Shown in pieces: positions 1 to 6,394 of a stretch of 8,916 nt of DNA. Under the pieces are notes generated by a model, which saw only the letters and a program-made list of their open reading frames with translations, had not been told where the DNA came from and did not search any database. The position numbers and the translations under genes were made by a program. Numbering within the stretch: position 1 is the first letter of the stretch; each line of letters opens with the position of its first letter. This DNA comes from Desulfitobacterium_A sp035539115 (GTDB taxonomy: Bacteria > Bacillota > Desulfitobacteriia > Desulfitobacteriales > Desulfitobacteriaceae): NCBI RefSeq assembly GCF_035539115.1, contig NZ_DATLJA010000014.1, positions 1-8,916 on the forward strand. Reading direction: 5' to 3'.

Positions 1-115
1 ACTCTAAGTGCAACCAGCGGTTTTCGCTTTCCTACGATGAATGCGGTTAAGTTCGGCAGGATAAGGCGACTAAGGCCACCGCTTTGGCGCTGACCAAGTC
101 TTCTATATCGCAAAG

Positions 116-139
116 CTCGGCGAAAGCCGGGTTTTCTTT
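116..139 (+). terminator. GAAA-tetraloop hairpin with T-run in hom leader
   Basis: CTCGGC (116-121) pairs with GCCGGG (126-131), including one G-T wobble, around the tetraloop GAAA. It is followed directly by TTTTCTTT. This has the form of an intrinsic terminator ending 25 bases before the hom start codon. It could end an upstream transcript or act as an attenuator of hom. The stem is only 6 bp and the T-run is interrupted, so strength is uncertain. No T-box consensus or other recognisable riboswitch core was found around it. Confidence 0.45.
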
Positions 140-150
140 ATCCGACGACA

Positions 151-157
151 AAGGAGG
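151..157 (+). promoter_or_regulatory. Strong Shine-Dalgarno fixing a TTG start for hom
   Basis: AAGGAGG lies 7 bases before TTG at 165. The in-frame ATG-like or GTG-like starts further upstream have no comparable site and would add 27 residues of low-complexity translation from the noncoding leader. The Rossmann strand begins immediately after the TTG. Confidence 0.85.
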
Positions 158-164
158 AGATATA

Positions 165-1202
165 TTGAAAAATTCAGCGCTGACGATTGGCCTTCTGGGC
201 TTGGGAACTGTGGGGCAAGGTTTAATCGAAGGAATTCGTTTGAATCGAATGGAAATGGAGCAGAGGCTAGGAGAACGTTTAATCATTAAACAAGCTCTTG
301 TAAGGGATATGGATAAAGAACGCCCGGTCCAGGGTGTGAGTTTAACGAAAAACCCCCAAGCTATTTTAAATGATCCAGAAATCGATTTAATTGTTGAGGT
401 TATGGGGAATGAACATCCCACCTATGCTTATGTAAAACAGGCGCTCTTAAATGGTAAGCATGTGGTGACGGCAAATAAGCTCTTATTAGCCAAGCATGGC
501 GTTGAATTGCAAGGGTTGGCCCGTCATCAAGGGGTTTACTTGCTTTACGAGGGCAGTGTTTTAGGAGGAATCCCTATTCTACGGACAATTCAGCATGGCC
601 TTTCTGGAGATCGGGTGGAAGAGGTTCGCGGAATTCTCAATGGCACGACCAATTTCATTCTGACGCAGATGGTTGAGTCAGGTCAGAATTATGAATCGGC
701 TCTGAAGTTAGCGCAGGATGCAGGTTATGCGGAGAGTGATCCGACGATGGACGTAAGCGGCTTAGATGCGGCGTGTAAGTTGGTCATCCTTTGTCGGGAA
801 TGTTTTCAGATGAATATACGGATCGAAGATATTGAACTATCCGGCGTCCAAAAAATATCAACCGGAGATATTAAAAGAGAGCTGGCGCAAGGAAAGGTTC
901 CTAAATTAGTCGCTCAGGCGAGAGTCATTCCTTTGCAGAACGTATCAAGCCATGATTCCGAGCAGAGACTTAAGGCTAAGGTTGGAGTCGAATGGGTTGG
1001 CAAGGAGGATGTCTTAAGTCAAGTCTCTGGGGTAGATAATGGGTTATCGTTAAAGACAAGATTGGTGGGCGAGCTTTTTTGGAAAGGCCCGGGAGCTGGA
1101 GGCCTCGCGACTGGTGGAGCTGTCCTTTCAGACGTGTTAGAAGTAGCTAGTCGTGTTTTGTTGGCAAGAAACCAGTATCAAACACGGAATCAAGGGTATT
1201 GA
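165..1202 (+). CDS. hom: Homoserine dehydrogenase, ACT-less form
   Basis: This cytosolic enzyme reduces aspartate-semialdehyde to homoserine with NAD(P)H, the branch point to threonine and methionine. The product is 345 residues from TTG 165. The N-terminal Rossmann fold carries GLGTVG (12-17). TANK (102-105) holds the conserved lysine. The family signature GILNGTTNFIL spans 156-166. E190, D201 and K205 keep the spacing of the acidic/lysine active-site set known from yeast homoserine dehydrogenase (E208, D219, K223). The protein stops right after the core motif GPGAGGLATGGAVLSDVLEVA. Many bacterial homologues, including B. subtilis Hom at about 430 residues, continue into an ACT domain that senses threonine. 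Here a stop and then a terminator follow, so feedback through ACT is absent. Some positions are unusual, for example YEGSVLGGIP where FEASVAGGIP is typical. This could be a second, divergent copy beside a full-length Hom elsewhere. Family assignment is secure. Confidence 0.93.
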   Translation: MKNSALTIGLLGLGTVGQGLIEGIRLNRMEMEQRLGERLIIKQALVRDMDKERPVQGVSLTKNPQAILNDPEIDLIVEVMGNEHPTYAYVKQALLNGKHVVTANKLLLAKHGVELQGLARHQGVYLLYEGSVLGGIPILRTIQHGLSGDRVEEVRGILNGTTNFILTQMVESGQNYESALKLAQDAGYAESDPTMDVSGLDAACKLVILCRECFQMNIRIEDIELSGVQKISTGDIKRELAQGKVPKLVAQARVIPLQNVSSHDSEQRLKAKVGVEWVGKEDVLSQVSGVDNGLSLKTRLVGELFWKGPGAGGLATGGAVLSDVLEVASRVLLARNQYQTRNQGY

Positions 1203-1212
1203 TTTTTGCAGC

Positions 1213-1246
1213 AAACAAGCTCTCACAAGCAGGGGGCTTGTTTTCC
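1213..1246 (+). terminator. Intrinsic terminator after hom
   Basis: GCTTGT (1236-1241) followed by TTT can pair with ACAAGC at 1225-1230 (loop AGGGG). Its extension GCTTGTTT can instead pair with the second copy AAACAAGC at 1213-1220. Two interchangeable 5' arms share one 3' arm, and a T-rich tail follows. It starts 10 bases after the hom stop and separates hom from tex. Confidence 0.75.
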
Positions 1247-1263
1247 TTTTACTGCCTTTGCCC

Positions 1264-1292
1264 TTAGTTTTTTACGCCAAAGGTGTTATAAT
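1264..1292 (+). promoter_or_regulatory. Extended -10 promoter for tex
   Basis: TATAAT at 1287-1292 is a perfect sigma-A -10 and is preceded by TGT, giving an extended -10 element (TGNTATAAT). The -35 position at 17-bp spacing (TTAGTT, 1264-1269) is poor, which an extended -10 can tolerate. Transcription would start near 1299, leaving a leader of about 30 bases before the tex start. It lies just after the hom terminator. Confidence 0.65.
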
Positions 1293-1328
1293 TAAAAACT
1301 GAGAACTTTTACAGGGAGGGTTTATCCA

Positions 1329-3494
1329 TTGGAATTCGCTTCATTAATCGCTCAAGAACTGAGTTTAAAACCGAGTCAAGTTAAAGAGGCTATTCAATTG
1401 CTTGATTCGGGGAATACGATTCCTTTTATTGCCCGGTACCGCAAAGAAGTGACTGGGGAACTAGATGAGAATGAGCTGCGTAGTATTGTTGAACGCTTGG
1501 AATATCTCAGAAATTTAGACCAACGGAAAACGGAAGTGCTCCGTTTGATCGAGGAACAGGGAAAGCTTACCGAAGAGCTAGCCGCCCAAATCATGAAAGC
1601 ACAGATTCTTCACGAGGTGGAAGACCTCTACCGGCCATATAGGCAAAAACGCCGGACCCGAGCTACGATTGCGAAGGAAAAAGGTCTGGAATCTCTGGCA
1701 ATGTGGATTTTGGCGCAAGCCCCCGTCGGACGGCCGGAGGAGGAAGCTCTAAACTATATCAATCCTGAGCTCGGTGTTTCGACGGCTGAGGAAGCTTTAG
1801 ATGGCGCTTCCGATATTCTAGCAGAGATCATTTCTGATGATGCGAATTTGCGGAAAAGAATTCGCGCAACGACCTTTCGCTTGGGAGATATTGTCGCATC
1901 CTCTAAAAAGGCGGATGAACGCTCTCCCTATGAGATGTATTATGATTATCGGGAACTCGTGCGTAAAATTCCACCGCACCGGATCCTGGCCTTAAACCGA
2001 GGTGAAAAAGAGGACTTTCTAGCGGTTAAAATTGAAGTCCCAGTTGAAGAGGTTTTACGGCTAATCCAGGCTGTTTATGTTAAGGAAGGACCCTGTGCTG
2101 CTTTTGTTGATCATGCTACTGAAGATGCTTATAAACGCTTAATTGCTCCTTCGATTGAGCGGGAGGTGCGCGGAGAACTTTCGGAAAAAGCGGAAGAACA
2201 AGCCATCAAGGTGTTTGCGGCAAACCTGCGTCAGCTCCTCTTACAGCCGCCAGTCCGAGGGAAAGTTGTACTTGGACTCGATCCAGGCTTTCGAACAGGT
2301 TGTAAATTTGCTGTGGTTGATGATATCGGAAAACTTCTCCAGGTGGGTGTCATCTATCCCCATCCGCCTCAGAATAAAAGAGAAGAAGCTAAGCGGATCA
2401 TTCACGAAGCGATTGAAAAATATCAGGTGGATATCTTAACGATCGGGAACGGAACCGCTTCGAGGGAAACTGAAGAAGTTGTGGCCGAGCTCCTCCAGGA
2501 AAGCGGACTTCATTCGGAGTATATCATTGTCAGTGAAGCAGGAGCTTCCGTTTATTCGGCCTCCAAACTTGCCGGAGAAGAATTCCCAGATTTCGATCTT
2601 TCCTTACGCAGTGCGGTTTCGATTGCCCGCAGATTGCAAGATCCCTTGGCCGAACTGGTCAAAATTGAACCAAAGGCGGTCGGCGTTGGGCAGTATCAAC
2701 ATGATGTTCAGCCTAAACGTTTAGACGAATCCTTACAAGGCGTGGTCGAATCGGTGGTTAATACAGTCGGCGTCGATCTCAATACTGCCTCGCTCTCCTT
2801 GTTACAACATGTTGCTGGTTTGAAGCCGACGATTGCCAAAAATATAGTGGCTTGGCGCGAGGAGAATGGCAAGTTCCATAAGCGTGCTCAGCTCAAGAAG
2901 ATCCCGCGTCTCGGTGAGCAGACCTTTATTCAATGTGCAGGATTTATTAGAATCCCTGGTGGTGAGAATCCCTTAGAAAACACCCCGGTTCATCCTGAGT
3001 CCTACGCTCTGGCAGAAAATATTTTACAAAAGGCCGGTTTTGCTCTCGTTGATTTAAAAGATCATCCTGATGAAGTGAGACAAGCAATCTCTACCCTCAG
3101 GCCCGAAGAATTAGCAGAACAATTTAAGGCTGGGGTACCCACCGTTAAAGATATTCTTGATGCTCTCCAGCGTCCTGGCCGCGATCCCCGGGAGGATCTT
3201 CCTCGACCGAAACTTCGTCGGGATGTGACGCATCTTGAGGATTTAAGCGAAGGTATGATTCTGGAAGGAACCGTTCGGAATATCGTGGATTTTGGTGCGT
3301 TTATTGATCTTGGAGTCAAACATGATGGCCTGGTGCATATTTCCCAAATCAGCCAGAAGTTTATTAAACACCCGATGGAAGTTTTGTCTGTGGGCGATAT
3401 CGTTAAAGTGCGGGTGCTGAGCATTGATAAAGCACGAGAGCGGGTTGGCCTCTCTATGAGGGACATCCCGGAAAACGCCCAGGTTTCAATCTAA
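1329..3494 (+). CDS. tex: Tex family S1 RNA-binding transcription accessory protein
   Basis: Tex is a cytosolic nucleic-acid-binding protein, the bacterial relative of eukaryotic Spt6, linked to transcription and RNA metabolism. The 721-residue length is typical. Domain order fits the family: an N-terminal helical/HTH part (about 1-190, with IPFIARYRKE at 31-40 and DLYRPYRQKRRT at 99-110); a YqgF/RNase H-like domain (about 312-450, VLGLDPGFRTG at 314-324, IGNGTASRETE at 372-382, SEAGASVYSAS at 402-412); a helix-hairpin-helix region (about 475-560, with VGVDLNTAS at 480-488); and a C-terminal S1 domain (about 641-711, GTVRNIVDFGAFIDLG). The TTG start at 1329 is chosen because GGGAGGG lies 8 bases before it and the family N-terminus begins there. 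It has its own promoter and is followed by noncoding sequence, so it appears monocistronic. Nothing looks degraded. Confidence 0.97.
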   Translation: MEFASLIAQELSLKPSQVKEAIQLLDSGNTIPFIARYRKEVTGELDENELRSIVERLEYLRNLDQRKTEVLRLIEEQGKLTEELAAQIMKAQILHEVEDLYRPYRQKRRTRATIAKEKGLESLAMWILAQAPVGRPEEEALNYINPELGVSTAEEALDGASDILAEIISDDANLRKRIRATTFRLGDIVASSKKADERSPYEMYYDYRELVRKIPPHRILALNRGEKEDFLAVKIEVPVEEVLRLIQAVYVKEGPCAAFVDHATEDAYKRLIAPSIEREVRGELSEKAEEQAIKVFAANLRQLLLQPPVRGKVVLGLDPGFRTGCKFAVVDDIGKLLQVGVIYPHPPQNKREEAKRIIHEAIEKYQVDILTIGNGTASRETEEVVAELLQESGLHSEYIIVSEAGASVYSASKLAGEEFPDFDLSLRSAVSIARRLQDPLAELVKIEPKAVGVGQYQHDVQPKRLDESLQGVVESVVNTVGVDLNTASLSLLQHVAGLKPTIAKNIVAWREENGKFHKRAQLKKIPRLGEQTFIQCAGFIRIPGGENPLENTPVHPESYALAENILQKAGFALVDLKDHPDEVRQAISTLRPEELAEQFKAGVPTVKDILDALQRPGRDPREDLPRPKLRRDVTHLEDLSEGMILEGTVRNIVDFGAFIDLGVKHDGLVHISQISQKFIKHPMEVLSVGDIVKVRVLSIDKARERVGLSMRDIPENAQVSI

Positions 3495-3517
3495 ACCATA
3501 AAGACCCGAAAGAGTAA

Positions 3518-3691
3518 CTTTTCGCACAGGAGTGAGCGATTTGCGGCGGAAGGCGTTATAGGAAACGAACGAAGCTTCCGAAGCGAAGCGTGCCAGTGGT
3601 TCACTGCAGGTATTACCCTGAGGTTTGGCAAAGCTGCTTCGGAAGCGAGTGAGACAGCCCTGGAGTGCTAAGAGAACAGATGTGCAAAAAG
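3518..3691. other. Structured intergenic element with long-range closing stem
   Basis: CTTTTCGCACA (3518-3528) is complementary to TGTGCAAAAAG (3681-3691), giving 10 pairs with one C-A mismatch. Nested inside are GCTTCCGAAGC (3574-3584) pairing perfectly with GCTTCGGAAGC (3636-3646), and TGCCA (3591-3595) with TGGCA (3626-3630). Two short hairpins sit innermost: CAGTG/CACTG (3594-3606, which competes with TGCCA for two bases) and CAGG/CCTG (3607-3620). A small CGTT/AACG hairpin lies in the 5' half. No coding frame with a ribosome site is present. It could be a dispersed intergenic repeat, a noncoding RNA, or a cis-acting leader for the downstream operon. I do not recognise a named riboswitch class. 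Confidence 0.55.
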
Positions 3692-3713
3692 CTACATGAC
3701 CCTAGCTTTTTTT
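3686..3713 (+). terminator. Intrinsic terminator between tex and the EamA gene
   Basis: AAAAAGCTA (3686-3694) pairs with TAGCTTTTT (3703-3711) around an 8-base loop, and seven Ts (3707-3713) end the 3' arm. The A-tract on the left means it could also work on the minus strand. Its 5' arm shares 3686-3691 with the closing stem of the preceding structured element, so the two cannot both form completely. Confidence 0.75.
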
Positions 3714-3732
3714 GTCTACTGGTGCTGAGCAT

Positions 3733-3769
3733 TTGCAAAGGTCTAATGATAGGTAATAAACTTTATATT
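3733..3769 (+). promoter_or_regulatory. Weak candidate promoter for the EamA-tsaD operon
   Basis: The A+T-rich stretch after the terminator contains TATATT at 3764-3769, usable as a -10, but there is no good -35 at 17 bp. TTGCAA at 3733-3738 is -35-like, yet it fits only poor -10 sequences around 3754-3760. A promoter somewhere here is expected, because a terminator precedes and an operon follows. The exact hexamers are not certain. Confidence 0.3.
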
Positions 3770-3806
3770 TAGCGTGGCTTACGATTGTCGAGAGGAGAGA
3801 TCAAGG

Positions 3807-4718
3807 GTGTTAGACGCGGAAAACAAAAAGGAAATAATCGGAGTAGGAGCAGTCTTACTCTCGGCCGTCTGCTTTGCCATGACCTCTATCTTGATTAAAA
3901 CTGCCTATACTTTGGATTTAAGCCCGTTACAGATTCTAGCTCTCCAATCCTGGATCGCTTCTTTGTTGCTTCTACTTTACGGCTTGCTTTTTGATCGCAA
4001 AATTTTCAAGCTCTCCAAACGAAACACGCTCATTTTAGCGTTTCAGGGTATAATCGGAAGTTTAGGAACGAGTGTACTCTTTGCCTATGCCTTGCTCTAT
4101 TTACCTGTTTCGATGGCGACACTTCTGCTCTACCTCTATCCGGTGCTGGTCATGGGCGCAGGAGTTATCTTTTTGCATAAAAAGGTTGGAGTAAAGGAGA
4201 AAATCGCCTTGGTTTGTACCTTGGCGGGGACGACTCTGGCTAGTGGAGTCTTTTCTGGGGTGGGAGGGATCCCTTTAGAGGGTATACTCCTGGGGATCGC
4301 TGCTGCTGTCGCCTACGCGAGCTTTAATGTCGTAGGGGAAGTCGCCTTACAAGAGGTTTCTCCGCTGACGGCGATGTGTTATGCACAATGGTTTTCTTCG
4401 CTGGGGTTAATTCTCTATCTTAAAGGAAATGTTTTTCAGATTCCTTGGTCTAGCCCGGGAGTTTGGGGGATTGGAATCGCTTTAGCAACCATCGCTTCAA
4501 TTCTTCCCTTTTACTTAATCTTGGTTGGAATTCAAAAAATCGGGTCAGATAAAGCGGCTATTTTAAGTACCTTCGAGTTACCTGTAACCTTTATAATGGC
4601 TGCACTTATCTTAAAGGAAATTCCCAATCTAGCCCAATGGGTTGGCGGTGGAGTTGTCCTAGGTGGGATTATTTTGCTTAATTGGAGGAGTTCACGTGAA
4701 TGCGAACAAACACGCTAG
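3807..4718 (+). CDS. EamA/DMT-superfamily membrane transporter
   Basis: The product is an integral membrane protein of the drug/metabolite transporter superfamily, probably an exporter. The substrate cannot be read from sequence. From GTG 3807 it has 303 residues with about ten hydrophobic segments, arranged as two tandem EamA repeats of five. The first begins IIGVGAVLLSAVCFAMTSIL (10-29); the second begins around ILLGIAAAVAYASFNVVGE. Each repeat has a characteristic late helix (VSMATLLLYLYPVLVMGAG; STFELPVTFIMAALILKE). GTG 3807 is preferred because AGGAG (3793-3797) lies 9 bases upstream. The in-frame GTG at 3774 would add 11 charged residues and lacks a site. The 3' end overlaps the next gene by 23 bp, pointing to translational coupling and a shared role with the amidohydrolase. 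It is the first gene of the t6A operon here. Confidence 0.88.
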   Translation: MLDAENKKEIIGVGAVLLSAVCFAMTSILIKTAYTLDLSPLQILALQSWIASLLLLLYGLLFDRKIFKLSKRNTLILAFQGIIGSLGTSVLFAYALLYLPVSMATLLLYLYPVLVMGAGVIFLHKKVGVKEKIALVCTLAGTTLASGVFSGVGGIPLEGILLGIAAAVAYASFNVVGEVALQEVSPLTAMCYAQWFSSLGLILYLKGNVFQIPWSSPGVWGIGIALATIASILPFYLILVGIQKIGSDKAAILSTFELPVTFIMAALILKEIPNLAQWVGGGVVLGGIILLNWRSSRECEQTR

Positions 4719-5874
4719 TTTATTAATTCAGAATGGCCGGATTAAGACCATGGCTGGTCAGGAATTTATCGGGAGTATCTGGATCGAAGAGGGGAAAATC
4801 AAGGCTCTCGGAGAAAAGATCGAGGTGCCTTCAGAAGTTAAAAAAATTGAAGCAGCGGGGAAATGGGTACTGCCCGGATTTATTGATGCGCATACCCATG
4901 TCGGAATTGGGGAAGAAATTTATCAAATAGAAGGGGACGATTTGAATGAATTGACGGATCCCCTCACTCCAGAGATCCGAGCGATCGACGGGATTAACCC
5001 AGAGGATGAAGGGTTCAGGGATGCTCGTTTAGGGGGAGTAACGACCGTATTTTCTACTCCGGGAAGCGGCAACGTGATCGGCGGCACAGGTGTGGTGCTC
5101 AAAACTGTCGGTAAAATCGTCGATCAGATGATCGTACGCGAGCCTGCGGGGTTAAAAGTCGCCTTCGGAGAGAATCCAAAAGGCGTGTATGGCGAGCAGA
5201 AGAAAATGCCAATGACTCGGATGGGGACGGCTGGGCTTTTACGTCAGGCCCTCGTTGATGCTCAAACCTACCTGGAAAAGTGTGAAGAAGGAAAAGCGGA
5301 TCCGGAGAAAAAGCCAGAGCGGGACCTAGGCCTGGAAAATATCGTCCGGGTCTTAAAACGCGAGATACCATTACGTGCGCATGCTCACCGCAGCGATGAC
5401 ATCATGACAGCGATTCGGATTGCCCGAGAGTTTGACGTCGATTTAGTAATTGAACATTGCACGGACGGTCATAAGATTGCCGAGGAATTAGCGGAATATG
5501 GGTATCCGGCCGTAGTGGGACCATCATTGGTTAATCGAGCCAAGGTTGAGTTAAAAGATAAATCTTTCAAAACCCCAGGAATCTTAGCACGAGCTGGGGT
5601 GAAAGTTGCGATCATCACCGACCACTCAGTAACCCCGATTGAGCGACTTCCTTTATGTGCTGCTATGGCAGTTAAAGAGGGAATGGATCCCGAGGAGGCG
5701 CTGAAGGCGATTACGATTAACCCTGCAGAAATCCTAGGGATCGCGGATCGCGTGGGTTCCTTAGAAGTGGGCAAAGATGCGGACCTCGTGATCTGGAGTG
5801 AGCATCCCTTCGTGTTACAAGCGGAGCCTGAGGTCGTAATCATCAATGCTCAAATCGTGAAACCGGAAGGGTGA
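4696..5874 (+). CDS. Imidazolonepropionase-like metal-dependent amidohydrolase
   Basis: This is a cytosolic amidohydrolase-superfamily enzyme, 392 residues, closest in style to the HutI/COG1228 group. The substrate is unknown. A small beta-sandwich flank (1-57, with LLIQNGRI at 9-16) leads into the metal-binding barrel. HTH at 66-68 supplies the HxH metal ligands, and further candidate ligands or catalytic residues are H229/H231 (RAHAHRS), H254 (IEHCTDGH) and D309 (TDHS). GENPKG at 158-163 is also conspicuous. The C-terminal GSLEVGKDADLVIWS motif is typical of the superfamily. GTG 4696 is chosen because GGAGGAG (4684-4690) lies 5 bases before it; the upstream ATG at 4663 would translate an extra 11 residues out of the transporter's frame. 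There is no HutI context (no histidine-degradation genes), so calling it imidazolonepropionase would overreach. The 4-bp gap to tsaE suggests one transcript. Confidence 0.88.
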   Translation: MNANKHASLLIQNGRIKTMAGQEFIGSIWIEEGKIKALGEKIEVPSEVKKIEAAGKWVLPGFIDAHTHVGIGEEIYQIEGDDLNELTDPLTPEIRAIDGINPEDEGFRDARLGGVTTVFSTPGSGNVIGGTGVVLKTVGKIVDQMIVREPAGLKVAFGENPKGVYGEQKKMPMTRMGTAGLLRQALVDAQTYLEKCEEGKADPEKKPERDLGLENIVRVLKREIPLRAHAHRSDDIMTAIRIAREFDVDLVIEHCTDGHKIAEELAEYGYPAVVGPSLVNRAKVELKDKSFKTPGILARAGVKVAIITDHSVTPIERLPLCAAMAVKEGMDPEEALKAITINPAEILGIADRVGSLEVGKDADLVIWSEHPFVLQAEPEVVIINAQIVKPEG

Positions 5875-5878
5875 ACCT

Positions 5879-6370
5879 ATGGATTATGTGTTTAAAAGTC
5901 AGAGTAAAGAGGCAACCCTAAAGCTAGGTCGTTCTCTCGGAAACGTTTTGCAAGGGGGGGACATCCTCTGCCTAGCGGGGGATCTGGGTGCGGGTAAAAC
6001 CGCCTTAGCGCAAGGAATTGCTGCAGGGTTAGGTATATCGGCAGTGGTGACTAGTCCAACCTTTACCTTAATCCAGGAATACGCTGCCTCGTCTCAAGGC
6101 AAATCCCTTCGGCTCGTTCATATGGATCTCTACCGTTTACAGCACCCGGAAGAAGTTGAAGTGATTGGCGTCGAAGATGCCTTTCAAATCGATGCAATCT
6201 GCCTCATTGAGTGGCCGGAGATTGCTAAAGACTATCTCCCCGAGGATCGGCTAGATATTCTGATTCAAGGAAGTGGGGAGGATACCCGTGTTCTGACGTT
6301 TCAGTTCCAAACAGAGGGTTGGCAGAAACGACTTGAACAGGTATTATCTGAGTATCCCCAGAGAGGATAA
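5879..6370 (+). CDS. tsaE: tRNA t6A biosynthesis ATPase TsaE
   Basis: TsaE (YdiB/YjeE) is the P-loop ATPase that works with TsaB and TsaD in forming N6-threonylcarbamoyladenosine at position 37 of ANN-decoding tRNAs. Its ATP hydrolysis is needed for repeated turnover. The 163-residue protein has Walker A GDLGAGKT (34-41), the SPTFTL segment (59-64), the Walker B-like HMDLYRL (81-87) and the family motif IEWPE (110-114). The start ATG lies 4 bases after the amidohydrolase stop, with the ribosome site (GGAAGGG, 5865-5871) inside the end of that gene, which suggests coupled translation. The length is normal and all key motifs are intact. Confidence 0.97.
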   Translation: MDYVFKSQSKEATLKLGRSLGNVLQGGDILCLAGDLGAGKTALAQGIAAGLGISAVVTSPTFTLIQEYAASSQGKSLRLVHMDLYRLQHPEEVEVIGVEDAFQIDAICLIEWPEIAKDYLPEDRLDILIQGSGEDTRVLTFQFQTEGWQKRLEQVLSEYPQRG

Positions 6371-6394
6371 TTAGGAAGAGGTTAGGATAAAACG

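Larger units (their letters stand above)
1..164. other. Noncoding leader upstream of hom, possible dispersed repeat
   Basis: No convincing gene is seen on either strand. The stretch is rich in small inverted repeats: AGCG/CGCT around 17-29, GCCA/TGGC around 75-88, and a GAAA-tetraloop hairpin at 116-131. A minus-strand open frame runs through it, but its upstream half is the antisense of hom and it has no ribosome site. Read on the minus strand, the first 55 bases encode RIHRRKAKTAGCT just before a stop. I have an unverified impression of seeing this peptide repeatedly as small spurious ORFs in Desulfosporosinus-type genomes, which would make this an intergenic repeat. No clear sigma-A promoter is visible, so the hom promoter may lie left of the window. 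Confidence 0.4.

Noticed and set aside
84..164. Longer hom reading frame starting 27 codons upstream
   Set aside because: It lacks a Shine-Dalgarno, would translate across the terminator-like hairpin, and adds no conserved sequence. TTG 165 has AAGGAGG at 7 bases.
1..164. T-box or other amino-acid riboswitch before hom
   Set aside because: The T-box core (AGGGTGGNACCGCG) is absent, and the visible leader is too short for a full T-box.
47..421. Minus-strand open frame of 124 codons across the hom leader and 5' end
   Set aside because: Most of it is antisense to hom, it has no ribosome site, and its product resembles no family I know. Only its C-terminal part, in the leader, may reflect a repeat.
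3774..3806. Upstream GTG start for the EamA transporter
   Set aside because: No ribosome site precedes it and the 11 added residues are charged and unlike the family. GTG 3807 has AGGAG at 9 bases.
3495..3806. Small protein gene between tex and the transporter
   Set aside because: No frame with a plausible start and ribosome site was seen. The sequence is dominated by inverted repeats.
5099..5371. Minus-strand frame of 90 codons inside the amidohydrolase gene
   Set aside because: It is antisense to a well-conserved coding region, with no ribosome site and no recognisable domain. The same applies to the other minus-strand frames inside tex, tsaB/rimI and tsaD.
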